From Victivallales bacterium (GTDB lineage: Bacteria > Verrucomicrobiota > Lentisphaeria > Victivallales > GWF2-38-69), in assembly GCA_021733985.1 (NCBI GenBank), contig JAIPJT010000030.1, positions 1 to 32,466 of the forward strand: 32,466 nt of DNA, read 5' to 3'. A program made the translations under genes and the position numbers. Below are positions 8,406-15,616 of the stretch, piece by piece. How positions within the stretch are numbered: position 1 is the stretch's first letter; every line of letters starts with the position of its first letter. The notes under the pieces were generated by a model. It did not search any database. It was not told the DNA's origin and saw only the letters and a list, made by a program, of their open reading frames with translations.

Positions 8406-9497
8406 ATGGCAAAAGGCATTTCTGTTTATCCGGGCGAAGAAACCTTTTCCGAAATCAAAAACTATATTCAGCTTGCCGATAGACTGGGCTACAGAAGAGT
8501 GATGACATCTCTGCATCTGCCGGAAACCAATATAAATTTAATTTTAGATGATTTTAAGAAACTTGGGAAATTATGCCGACGCCTGAAAATGGAGTTGATG
8601 GTTGATGTATCAACAAAAACTTTTTCCTGTTTTTCGTATGATGAATTTATAAAATACATGACTGATAGTTCTGTCGGTTCTGTAAGGATTGATTTTGGAA
8701 TTAGCAATAAAAAAATAGTAAAGCTCTCAAACTGCTGTAAAAACTTTAAAATCGTAATAAATGCCGGCACTGTACTTCCGGAAAATTTTAACCGGCTTGT
8801 GAAAGCGGGTCTGAATTTAAATAATATTGAAGTATGCCATAATTTTTATCCAAGGCCTGAAACTGGAATTTCAAAAGACTTTTTGGAAAATCAAACAGAA
8901 TTCTACAAAAAAAATAATTTAAAAATTTCAGCTTTTATCCCTTCTGCTACGGGGAAAAGAGGTCCAATTTTTGAAGGGCTTCCAACTTTGGAAATGCATA
9001 GAAGTATGAAAAGCAGCCTGGCTTTTAGGCATCTCCGGCTTTTAGGTATCGACAATATATATTTCGGAGATAATAAAGTTACTGAAAAAGAGCTTGAAGC
9101 AACAGCCTCCTTAAAAGACGATGCAACGGCCCTGGAATGTGAAATTATAACAAAAAATCCAACGGCTAAGAAAATTTTAAATCAGGTGCATACCGACAGA
9201 CCGGACAGCGCTGAATCAGTTATACGAAGCCAGGAATCCAGACTTCTGCTGGCGACAGGTACTTATTGCAGCAAATTAATAAAACCTGAGAAAGCCGAAG
9301 AAAGAAAAACCGGTGATATTACCGTCGATAACAGTTTATACAAACGATACGCCGGTGAACTTCAGATATGCAGGAAAAACTTGAAAAAGGATAAAAAAGT
9401 CAATATTATAGGTCGGATAAATAAAGATAATCATTTTCTCCTGCCATACATAACCAAAGCAGGAAAATACTACTTTGTTGATAAAATCCCGTTTTAA
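8406..9497 (+). CDS. mupG: MupG-family (DUF871) 6-phospho-N-acetylmuramidase
   Basis: The 363-residue protein belongs to the DUF871/MupG family. Staphylococcus aureus MupG splits imported MurNAc-6-phosphate-GlcNAc into MurNAc-6-phosphate and GlcNAc. The family opening is clear ('GISVYPGEETFSEIKNYIQL...GYRRVMTSLHLPE'), as are 'VRIDFGISNKKI', 'IEVCHNFYPRPETGIS' and 'AFIPSATGKRGPIFEGLPTLEMHR'. The N-terminal TIM-barrel-like part is followed by the small C-terminal domain (from about 250). The start at 8406 has GAGG 6 nt upstream and leaves one base after the PTS stop. The pair resembles half of the mupG-murQ-murP-murR operon; murQ and a regulator are not in this window. Confidence 0.85.
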   Translation: MAKGISVYPGEETFSEIKNYIQLADRLGYRRVMTSLHLPETNINLILDDFKKLGKLCRRLKMELMVDVSTKTFSCFSYDEFIKYMTDSSVGSVRIDFGISNKKIVKLSNCCKNFKIVINAGTVLPENFNRLVKAGLNLNNIEVCHNFYPRPETGISKDFLENQTEFYKKNNLKISAFIPSATGKRGPIFEGLPTLEMHRSMKSSLAFRHLRLLGIDNIYFGDNKVTEKELEATASLKDDATALECEIITKNPTAKKILNQVHTDRPDSAESVIRSQESRLLLATGTYCSKLIKPEKAEERKTGDITVDNSLYKRYAGELQICRKNLKKDKKVNIIGRINKDNHFLLPYITKAGKYYFVDKIPF

Positions 9498-9529
9498 TTC
9501 AGCTGTACGGAAAAATAAACAAAATACCG

Positions 9530-9564
9530 CAGCAAACTAACAGTATAAAGTAATAGTTCTGCTG
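9530..9564. repeat. Imperfect inverted repeat after the mupG operon
   Basis: CAGCAAACTA (9530-9539) pairs with TAGTTCTGCTG (9554-9564) with one bulged base and a 14-nt loop. It starts 33 bp after the mupG stop. There is no T-tract, so it is not a typical Rho-independent terminator. It may protect the mRNA 3' end or have no role. Confidence 0.3.
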
Positions 9565-9622
9565 AGAATCAAAACTAACAAATTTAATAGCTTTTTATAA
9601 ATGATTTATTGAGAACACGAAT

Positions 9623-10213
9623 ATGAAGTGGAAAGAGTTTGTTCTAAAAAATATTATAGAATACTGTAATAGAATAGGTTCAAGAACTTTTTCTTTATCA
9701 GATTTTACAAAGGATAAGAAAGAAGTATTCAGGTTATTTAAGCCTGACAATAAACATACAGAAGCCAAAATAAGACAGCAATTACAATTTTTAAGAGATG
9801 ATAATGTCTTAAGTTTTTTAGATAATACTGGTCATTATACTTTAAGGGGAATTGATTTACTTGAAAAAGAAAAACAAGAAATTCATTCACTTGATATATC
9901 AAAAGAAACCCCTGAAAGGAAAGAGTATTTGGTGGAAACTTATGTACGAGATGTTGCCTGGGCAAAAAAAGCAAGAAATATATTCGGCGAATTTTGTCTT
10001 TGTAAAAATTGTAACAATACTTTTATAAAAGATGATGGTTTACGCTATATTGAAGTCCACCATATCATTCCTTTATGCAAAGGAGGAGAAGATGCTTTGT
10101 GGAATTTATCTGTTTTATGTGCTCACCATCACCGGATGGCTCATTATAGTGATATTAGAACACGAATACAATTAGAAAAATTTTTATTGAAAGAAATACA
10201 GTGCAGATTATAA
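9623..10213 (+). CDS. HNH endonuclease with DpnI-type winged-helix domain
   Basis: The 196-residue protein joins two domains. Residues 14-78 match the winged helix at the C-terminus of DpnI and Dam-replacing restriction enzymes: 'RTFSLSDF', 'FKPDNKHTEAKIRQQLQFLR' and 'GHYTLRG'. Residues about 125-180 are an HNH nuclease: CLCKNC zinc cysteines, 'IEVHHIIPLCKGG' with the catalytic histidines, then 'NLSVLCAHHHRMAHY'. In DpnI this winged helix helps recognise methylated GATC, so a methylation-dependent or GATC-related restriction nuclease is plausible. The order differs from DpnI: here the winged helix is N-terminal and the nuclease is HNH rather than PD-(D/E)XK. There is no methylase partner beside it, which would suit a type IIM or type IV enzyme. 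The target is unknown. Confidence 0.85.
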   Translation: MKWKEFVLKNIIEYCNRIGSRTFSLSDFTKDKKEVFRLFKPDNKHTEAKIRQQLQFLRDDNVLSFLDNTGHYTLRGIDLLEKEKQEIHSLDISKETPERKEYLVETYVRDVAWAKKARNIFGEFCLCKNCNNTFIKDDGLRYIEVHHIIPLCKGGEDALWNLSVLCAHHHRMAHYSDIRTRIQLEKFLLKEIQCRL

Positions 10214-10477
10214 ACAATAAAAAATGGGCATATGCAATTTCAGAAAGGTTATCAGATGAATGGCATTTTAAATCCGATTTTCCTGAAGATGCGGAGTTAT
10301 TAAAATCAGTATTATATGATTTGCTTTTATCTTCTCCTGAAAATTGCAAAAAATTAATCGGAACCGGGATTATAGAAGAAGATTATTTTAAAAAAATTTA
10401 ATTTTAAACCTGCCGTTTCTTTTACAGATAGAGAATTAGAGCAACTATGGGACCATTATGCCGAAGCCCTGGCTTAG
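10201..10477 (+). pseudogene. Small unknown gene overlapping the HNH gene, possibly frameshifted
   Basis: A GTG at 10201 overlaps the end of the HNH gene by 13 nt and opens a 66-codon frame ending at 10401 (WAYAISERLSDEWHF..., ...IEEDYFKKI). It is acidic and helical, and I do not recognise it. Just after a run of seven A residues, the neighbouring frame reads on from about 10403 as 'FKPAVSFTDRELEQLWDHYA' to a stop at 10475-10477, which looks like protein rather than noise. The two pieces could be one gene of about 90 codons broken at the A-tract. Alternatively the 66-codon gene is complete and the second piece is coincidence. Confidence 0.4.
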
Positions 10478-10591
10478 AATTGAATAATTATACTGCCCCC
10501 GTTGCTGGTGAAGAGCCGCCAATAAGTATTATTATGAGTTTATGAATGAGGGAAAATAAAAGATAAGACTAAAAATGAAGAATCTGAAAAA

Positions 10592-10668
10592 TGGCGAGAG
10601 CGACGGGACTCGAACCCGCAACAACCAGCGTGACAGGCTGGTACTCTAACCAGTTGAGCTACGCCCCC
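10592..10668 (-). tRNA. tRNA-Asp (anticodon GTC)
   Basis: A complete 77-nt cloverleaf with an encoded CCA end lies on the minus strand. The acceptor stem GGGGGCG pairs with CGCTCTC, the D-stem GCTC with GAGT, the anticodon stem CCAGC with GCTGG around CTGTCAC (anticodon GTC), and the T-stem GCGGG with CCCGT around TTCGAGT. The discriminator base is G, as expected for tRNA-Asp. It stands alone between plus-strand genes. Confidence 0.97.
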
Positions 10669-10787
10669 GCATGTTTTAACAAGAACTATAAAATAAATCT
10701 GTAATAGTATTTTGCAACTGTATTTTTTAAAAAAAAAGTACTTTTTTGTTGAGTTTCTAAACTGCAGTAGTTTTATATTTCAAGAGA

Positions 10788-10803
10788 CAGTAACATATTA
10801 CTG
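10788..10803. promoter_or_regulatory. Perfect palindrome upstream of ygiQ
   Basis: CAGTAA-CATA-TTACTG is a perfect inverted repeat (6-bp arms, 4-bp centre), 37 bp before the ygiQ start. Another short palindrome, ACTGCAGT, lies at 10771-10778. This is a possible operator. Nothing else in the sequence supports it. Confidence 0.25.
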
Positions 10804-10840
10804 AATATTTAAAATATGAGCCAGGAATAAAGAATGACCA

Positions 10841-12571
10841 ATGTATAAGCCTAAAGAAAATAAACTTTCTCAGCCGGAATTTATACCTATGACTGGGGCA
10901 GAAGCACGAAACTTAGGGTGGGATGAAATTGATATTCTGCTGATAACCGGAGACGCATATGTTGATCATCCTTCTTTTGGGGCCGCTGTAATTGCCAGAG
11001 TATTAATTGATTCAGGCTATACTGTTGGAGTAGTTGCTCAACCTGACTGGAAGACGAAAGAATCTTTAAATGTGTTTGGAAGGCCGAGAATAGCATGTGC
11101 TGTAACTTCCGGTAACTTGGATTCAATGCTGAATATTTATACTGCTGCCAGAAGAAAAAGAAAAACAGATGCTTATTCTCCCGGCGGTAAAACCGGGCTT
11201 AGACCACCTCATGCAGTAAATGTTTATTCAAATCTCGCAAAATCGGCTTTTCCCGGAACTCCGGTTATAATCGGCGGTATAGAAGCCGGTATGCGGAGAA
11301 TAGCGCACTATGACTACTGGAAAGACAGAATACTGCCAACAGTGCTTCATACTTCAAAAGCCGATATCTTAGTATATGGTATGGGAGAAAGCAGCCTTTT
11401 AAAAATAATAAGAAAAATACAGAATAATCATAGTATTTTTGACGTTCCCGGGACTGCAGTTTTGCCGGGGGCAAACGATTCTGAAAAAATAAAAAACTCA
11501 ATTGCTAAAGACACTTACATAGAAATCCCTGCTTTCGAAGAAATTAAAACCCGAAAAGGCTCTCTACTGAAATCCCATCTAATTTCCGAAAAAGAAATGA
11601 ATCCGTTTAACGGCAAAAAGATTATTCAAAAATATAGAGATAGAATATTAATTGTTAATACTCCGGCACAGCCGTTAACTGAAACTGAGCTTGACAAAAT
11701 ATACAGTTTACCATATTCGAGAAAGCCCTCTCCGTTTTATAAAGAAAAAATTCCGGCATTTGAAATGATTAAAAATTCCATAACTTCAATGAGGGGGTGT
11801 CCGGGCGGCTGTACATTCTGCGGCATCGGCCTCCATCAGGGCAAATATCTCCAGTCAAGAAGCAGAAAATCAATTCTCAGTGAAGTTCGCAGGCTCAGCA
11901 GAATGAAATACTTTTCCGGCACGGTAACAGATATCGGAGGTCCAACAGCAAATTCCTATAAAAATACATCTTATATTAAAGAAAAATGCAGAAGCTGCAA
12001 ACGGCCGTCCTGCCTTTACCCTGAAATTTGCAGTAACTATAAAATAGATGAACAACAGTTAATAATACTTTTGAAAGATATTTTGAAACAAAAAAAGGTA
12101 AACCATGTATTTATCAACTCAGGGATAAGGCTTGACCTGGCACAAAATCAGCCGGCCCTCATGAAAAGTATTGTAAAAGAACATGTTTCCGGTCATTTGA
12201 AAGTAGCTCCTGAACACCTTGACGCAACAGTTTTAACACTAATGAGAAAAAACTCTTGCGACAGTTTCTACAGCTTTATCAAATTTTTCGAAAAATATTC
12301 AAAACAATTCAGAAAAAAACAGTATATAGTTCCTTATTTTATCGCTAATTTCCCCGGATCAGATTTAAATTCCATGAAAAAAATAGATGTGTTCCTTTCA
12401 CATTCAAACTGGTCATTACAGCAGGTACAGGATTTTATACCGCTGCCAATGACTATAGCTTCCGCGATGTACTGTGAAGGAATGGATCAAAATTTTAACA
12501 AAATAAAAGTTAACCGGGGTCTGAAAGAACGAAGACCGCAGCTGGAAAAACTGAAAAAAAAACGACACTAA
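10841..12571 (+). CDS. ygiQ: YgiQ-family radical SAM protein (UPF0313)
   Basis: The 576-residue protein matches the YgiQ family from end to end. The N-terminal cobalamin-binding-like region reads 'DILLITGDAYVDHPSFGAAV' and 'IAQPDW' becomes 'VAQPDW'. The radical SAM cluster motif is CPGGCTFC, with cysteines 320, 324 and 327 (CxxxCxxC). 'LKVAPEHLDATVLTLMRK' follows in the barrel and 'VQDFIPLPMTIASAMY' near the end. A second cysteine group (CRSCKRPSC, and C further on) may bind another cluster. The biochemical role of YgiQ is unknown. The ATG at 10841 has only a weak ribosome site, but upstream codons in frame are closed. It is transcribed alone, with 284 bp before the next gene. Confidence 0.93.
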   Translation: MYKPKENKLSQPEFIPMTGAEARNLGWDEIDILLITGDAYVDHPSFGAAVIARVLIDSGYTVGVVAQPDWKTKESLNVFGRPRIACAVTSGNLDSMLNIYTAARRKRKTDAYSPGGKTGLRPPHAVNVYSNLAKSAFPGTPVIIGGIEAGMRRIAHYDYWKDRILPTVLHTSKADILVYGMGESSLLKIIRKIQNNHSIFDVPGTAVLPGANDSEKIKNSIAKDTYIEIPAFEEIKTRKGSLLKSHLISEKEMNPFNGKKIIQKYRDRILIVNTPAQPLTETELDKIYSLPYSRKPSPFYKEKIPAFEMIKNSITSMRGCPGGCTFCGIGLHQGKYLQSRSRKSILSEVRRLSRMKYFSGTVTDIGGPTANSYKNTSYIKEKCRSCKRPSCLYPEICSNYKIDEQQLIILLKDILKQKKVNHVFINSGIRLDLAQNQPALMKSIVKEHVSGHLKVAPEHLDATVLTLMRKNSCDSFYSFIKFFEKYSKQFRKKQYIVPYFIANFPGSDLNSMKKIDVFLSHSNWSLQQVQDFIPLPMTIASAMYCEGMDQNFNKIKVNRGLKERRPQLEKLKKKRH

Positions 12572-12854
12572 ACAAGAAGAACAATGTTTGAACTTTTCTT
12601 AATTGTTCAAAAATAACCTATGTTTTAGCTGTGATATATTCACACCAAAGAGCGAAAATAACCTCTTTTTAGTAATATTTTGTTTTAAGATGTGATTTTT
12701 TTAGCTTTTCCTGTTATATTAATGGTTGAATTCAAAGAAAATATACATTTTTTTCAAAAAAAACTTGAGAATTATTTATTTTCTTATATTTTTAAATCTT
12801 TAGTCGCTAATTGGATAATCCTGAAGGGATAAAGTATAACCAATTAATATTTAG
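12572..12854. other. Intergenic region before the HU gene
   Basis: No gene is seen in these 283 bp. TTTGAAC (12587-12593) and GTTCAAA (12605-12611) form an inverted repeat without a T-tract. TGTGA-TATAT-TCACA (12630-12644) is a perfect inverted repeat recalling a CRP half-site pair, but with 5 rather than 6 central bases. A run of A and T tracts follows up to the HU gene and probably holds its promoter, but I cannot place a convincing -35/-10 pair. Confidence 0.35.
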
Positions 12855-12863
12855 GTGGTAACG

Positions 12864-13160
12864 ATGACAAAAAGAGATATGGTAGTGGAGATAGCTAAGG
12901 AAACAAATATTACTCAGCAGGAAGTTGCTTCTGTAGTACAGAAAACTTTAGATTATCTTTCCGAAGAATTAATCCACGGGAGAACAATTGAACTCAGAAA
13001 CTTTGGAGTATTTGAAGTAAAAGTCCGCAAAAAACGTAAAGGCAGAAATCCCAATAAACCTGAGAATGAAGTAATAATTCCTGAAAGGGCTGTTGTTAAG
13101 TTCAGACCAGGCAAAGTTCTAAAAGAAAAAGTTGATAAGATAGCGCCTTCAACAATTTAA
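12864..13160 (+). CDS. hup: HU/IHF-family DNA-binding protein
   Basis: The 98-residue histone-like protein bends and compacts DNA as a dimer. It has the N-terminal helical dimer body ('TKRDMVVEIAKETNITQQEV') and the signature 'ELRNFGVFEVKVRKKRKGRN'. The DNA-clasping beta arm has 'RNPNKPENEVIIPERAVVKF', with the intercalating proline in 'RNPNKPE', and ends 'RPGKVLKEKV'. The ATG at 12864 has AGGTGG 5 nt upstream, so I prefer it to the GTG at 12855, which lies inside that ribosome site. The sequence resembles HU of the Verrucomicrobiota/Lentisphaerota group as I remember it. It is transcribed alone, followed by a long untranslated or non-coding stretch. Confidence 0.93.
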   Translation: MTKRDMVVEIAKETNITQQEVASVVQKTLDYLSEELIHGRTIELRNFGVFEVKVRKKRKGRNPNKPENEVIIPERAVVKFRPGKVLKEKVDKIAPSTI

Positions 13161-13285
13161 TAACTCCTGATTTCGTGAGCTTTTTGCAGTGGTTTATGTG
13201 CGCAGACGTTCAAACATGCCTTGCAGTGACTAATTAGTTTTTTTATTTTAAGCAAATATAGTACTGCCAAAAGCAGTTGGGGGGG

Positions 13286-13372
13286 TAATTTATAAAAATA
13301 TTTTTTATCTAAAAGAGAAAAGATAATTATAATATAAACATCTTATTGTAAAAAAAATATTTTTATAAATTA
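13286..13372. repeat. 21-bp perfect inverted repeat with 45-bp loop
   Basis: The arms at 13286-13306 (begins TAATTTATAAAAAT) and 13352-13372 (ends TTTTATAAATTA) are exact reverse complements over 21 bp. The loop is 45 bp and the arms are pure A/T. It is too long to ignore but has no open frame between the arms. It could be a cruciform-forming site, a fold-back in an RNA, or a tiny fold-back element. Confidence 0.6.
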
Positions 13373-13408
13373 ACTCACGGATTTAGGTGACTTTTAATTT
13401 AATTCAGC

Positions 13409-13439
13409 AGGCTCACTTTAAAAGGGTGGGCTTTTTTTT
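13409..13439 (+). terminator. Rho-independent terminator
   Basis: The stem GCTCAC (13411-13416) pairs with GTGGGC (13426-13431), allowing G-T pairs, and extends inward and outward by further weak pairs. Eight T residues follow at 13432-13439. It points along the plus strand, 250 bp after the HU stop and 224 bp before thrC. Confidence 0.8.
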
Positions 13440-13461
13440 ATCTATCCGTTTCGAAAAATTT

Positions 13462-13482
13462 TAGCCTGAATAGATCAGGCTA
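13462..13482. repeat. Perfect hairpin in the thrC upstream region
   Basis: TAGCCTGA (13462-13469) and TCAGGCTA (13475-13482) form an 8-bp perfect inverted repeat with a 5-nt loop. It lies 180 bp before thrC. Neither strand shows a clean T-tract after the stem, so an operator or an RNA structure is as likely as a terminator. Confidence 0.45.
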
Positions 13483-13662
13483 GAGACAAAAGACGGTACT
13501 TCAAAAAGGTTACTTGTATCCTGGATGATTTCAATATATTTTTATTACTAATTTTCAAAATTTAAACCAAATTATGCATTTGAATATTTGAGAGTGCCTT
13601 GAGCAGATCTGAAACAGATTAAATTTTTATAAAATAGAATTAAAATAGAAAAGTAAAATATT

Positions 13663-14958
13663 ATGGAAGTTAAATTTTTACTGAGATGCATTGAGTGCGG
13701 AAATGAATATAAAGCATACAAGGAAGTGCGTTATAAATGCAGTTGCGGGGGTTTATTGGAAGTAAAGCACAACCTTGAAAGACTAAATGGGAAAAAGCTT
13801 AAAGAAGCATGGGAAGCAAGATGGGGGATCCGTAATTCAGTTTTTTCTTCCGGAGTATGGAGGTATAAGGAACTAATAGCGGATATACCGGATGACTCTA
13901 TAATTACTAAACTGGAGGGAAACACCAGGCTGTATGATTCCGGACCTGCCGGTGAATATGCAAATCTGAAAAAACTGAAACTGAAACATGAAGGGGAAAA
14001 CCCTACCGGAAGCTTTAAAGACAGAGGAATGACAAGCGGTATTTCTATTTCAAAGCTGCTAAATGCCAAAACTGTAGCATGCGCAAGCACAGGTAATACC
14101 AGCGCCAGTATGGCATCCTACGCGGCAAAGGCCGGATATAAATCTATAATTTTTATCCCCTCCGGAAAGATTGCATACGGCAAGCTGTCCCAGGCTTTAG
14201 CATACGGAGGAAAAACCCTTCAGATAGAAGGTAATTTTGATGACGCTATGCAGCTTGTTCAGGAGGTTTGCAGTGAGCTTAATATCTATTTATTAAATTC
14301 AATTAATCCGTTTAGAATTGAAGGCCAGAAAGCTATAGGTTTTGAAATTCTTCAGCAGCTGGAATGGAATGTCCCCGACTGGTTTATCATTCCCGGAGGT
14401 AACCTTGGCAATAATACTGCCCTGAGTAAAGGTTTAATGGAGCTTTACAGTCTTGGAATTATTAATAAAATTCCGAGAATTGCAGTTATACAGGCCCGAG
14501 GAGCAAATCCGCTTTACGAAATGTGGAAAAATAAAACCTTCTTTAAACCGGTTAAGGATCCTGATACTATTGCTACAGCCATTAAGATCGGCAACCCGGT
14601 TTCATGGAAAAAATCAATTCGCGGAATAGAATGGACTGACGGCGTAGTTGAAGAGGTTACTGAACAGGAAATCATGGATGCAAAAGCCAAGGTTGATGCA
14701 TCAGGGATCGGGGCGGAACCGGCTTCATGCTGCGTTGTCGCAGGAGCTAAAAAGCTTGTGGAAGCCGGTACAATTTCATCTGATTCTTCAGCTGTAGGAA
14801 TTTTAACAGGGAATATGCTAAAGGATCCGGATGCAACCGTCAATTACCATTTAGGAAATTTAAAGCAACGGGGTATTGACGGAAAGTTCAAAAATGCTCC
14901 TGAAAATATTAAGTCGGATATTGAGTCCGTAAAAAAAGCTGTAAAAGATATTATATAA
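13663..14958 (+). CDS. thrC: Threonine synthase
   Basis: The 431-residue PLP enzyme converts O-phosphohomoserine to threonine. An N-terminal zinc-ribbon-like segment is present (Cys9, Cys12, Cys26, Cys28), as in the ThrC class with the short ribbon. The PLP lysine is Lys119 in 'GENPTGSFKDRGM', and the phosphate-binding loop is 'IPGGNLGNNTAL' (the usual form is PxGNxGN). 'ASTGNTSASMASYAAKAG' is also typical. The length is normal. The IMP cyclohydrolase gene follows after 14 bp and the helicase gene soon after, so the three are probably one transcript. The ribosome site before the ATG is weak (GAAAAG). Confidence 0.93.
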   Translation: MEVKFLLRCIECGNEYKAYKEVRYKCSCGGLLEVKHNLERLNGKKLKEAWEARWGIRNSVFSSGVWRYKELIADIPDDSIITKLEGNTRLYDSGPAGEYANLKKLKLKHEGENPTGSFKDRGMTSGISISKLLNAKTVACASTGNTSASMASYAAKAGYKSIIFIPSGKIAYGKLSQALAYGGKTLQIEGNFDDAMQLVQEVCSELNIYLLNSINPFRIEGQKAIGFEILQQLEWNVPDWFIIPGGNLGNNTALSKGLMELYSLGIINKIPRIAVIQARGANPLYEMWKNKTFFKPVKDPDTIATAIKIGNPVSWKKSIRGIEWTDGVVEEVTEQEIMDAKAKVDASGIGAEPASCCVVAGAKKLVEAGTISSDSSAVGILTGNMLKDPDATVNYHLGNLKQRGIDGKFKNAPENIKSDIESVKKAVKDII

Positions 14959-14972
14959 AGGAATTAAACAAT

Positions 14973-15605
14973 ATGTATGTTGGAAGAATTGTAGCAGTCG
15001 GAATGAATAAATCCGGTAACTTAACCGGGATGTACAGAGTGTCTTCGCGCTCGTTCCCGAACAGGGAAACAAGAAAAATAAAGAATAAGATAGCAGTTAT
15101 GCCTAAGGCTGGTTTTGAGGAAGATTTAAACAAAAATCCATATATAGCATATAACTGTATCAGGCTGTCAGGCACTAAAGCAGTTATTTCCAACGGCTCG
15201 CATACAGACCCGATAGTGGAAAAAATTGCGGCGGGGTACCCTGCAAAAGATGCTCTGGTGCTGTCGCTTCTCGCGCTTGATTATGAAAAGGACCATCTGT
15301 CGACTCCAAGAATTGCTGGAATTATCGATGCAGAATTAAAAACCGGTTTTCTGGGTACAGTAAGAAAAGATGCACTGCAAGTAAAAGAATTTTCTCTCGT
15401 GCCGGGCATGGCTTATTACGTGGCTACGTATGAACACAGCACTCCATGCGAACACTATAAAGATGAAAATTTCACTGTTAATTCTGCAAAAGAGGCAGCC
15501 GGATATATCTTTAATAAAGGGGTTTTTGAAAAAATGGAAAAACCAGTTACTTCTGCTGCAGTTATTAGCACTGAAGAAGGATTTGAAACAGCTACAGAAA
15601 TTTAA
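14973..15605 (+). CDS. purO: PurO-type IMP cyclohydrolase
   Basis: The 210-residue protein matches the archaeal-type IMP cyclohydrolase family (PurO), which closes the purine ring of FAICAR to give IMP. The family's start is evident: 'MYVGRIVAVGMNKSGNLTGM' and 'YRVSSRSFPNRETRKI'. So are 'VISNGSHTDPIVEKI', 'STPRIAGII' and 'AYYVATYEHSTPCE'. The length is normal (about 200 aa). Bacteria usually use the C-terminal half of PurH for this step, so the presence of PurO implies either a PurH lacking that function or redundancy. Both would have to be sought elsewhere in the genome. It lies between thrC and pcrA in a tight plus-strand cluster. Confidence 0.88.
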   Translation: MYVGRIVAVGMNKSGNLTGMYRVSSRSFPNRETRKIKNKIAVMPKAGFEEDLNKNPYIAYNCIRLSGTKAVISNGSHTDPIVEKIAAGYPAKDALVLSLLALDYEKDHLSTPRIAGIIDAELKTGFLGTVRKDALQVKEFSLVPGMAYYVATYEHSTPCEHYKDENFTVNSAKEAAGYIFNKGVFEKMEKPVTSAAVISTEEGFETATEI

Positions 15606-15616
15606 AATAACATGTT

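Larger units (their letters stand above)
13161..13662. other. Structured 500-bp intergenic region after HU; possible small RNA or long 3' UTR
   Basis: There is no convincing gene. In order it holds: the direct repeat GCAGTG (about 13185 and 13224), a small hairpin ACTGC-CAAAA-GCAGT (13262-13276), a G7 run, a 21-bp perfect inverted repeat (13286-13306 with 13352-13372), a Rho-independent terminator (13411-13439), a hairpin TAGCCTGA-ATAGA-TCAGGCTA (13462-13482), and CAAAT-TATGC-ATTTG (13568-13582). The elements up to the terminator could belong to one transcript, either the HU mRNA tail or a separate small RNA. I see no known RNA family and no T-box motif before thrC. Confidence 0.4.

Noticed and set aside
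10391-10410. Programmed -1 frameshift at the A7 run in the small gene after the HNH nuclease
   Set aside because: The zero frame reads TTT AAA AAA ATT, which is not a standard X XXY YYZ slippery arrangement for reaching the second frame. A simple indel is the plainer reading.
10213-10668. Genomic island attachment site at the tRNA-Asp gene
   Set aside because: The HNH gene lies on the 3' side of the tRNA, as in islands, but I found no second copy of the tRNA 3' end and no integrase gene.
12630-12644. CRP site before the HU gene (TGTGA-TATAT-TCACA)
   Set aside because: The spacing is 5 instead of 6 and the arms are only 5 bp. No CRP-dependent context is visible, so I only mention it in the intergenic entry.
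13286-13372. Insertion-sequence terminal inverted repeats
   Set aside because: The arms are only 45 bp apart with no gene between them and no target duplication, so it is not an IS. A fold-back element or RNA structure remains possible.
13441-13662. T-box or threonine attenuator before thrC
   Set aside because: There is no T-box core motif, no run of Thr/Ile codons in a leader peptide and no terminator directly before the gene. The hairpin at 13462-13482 lacks a T-tract.
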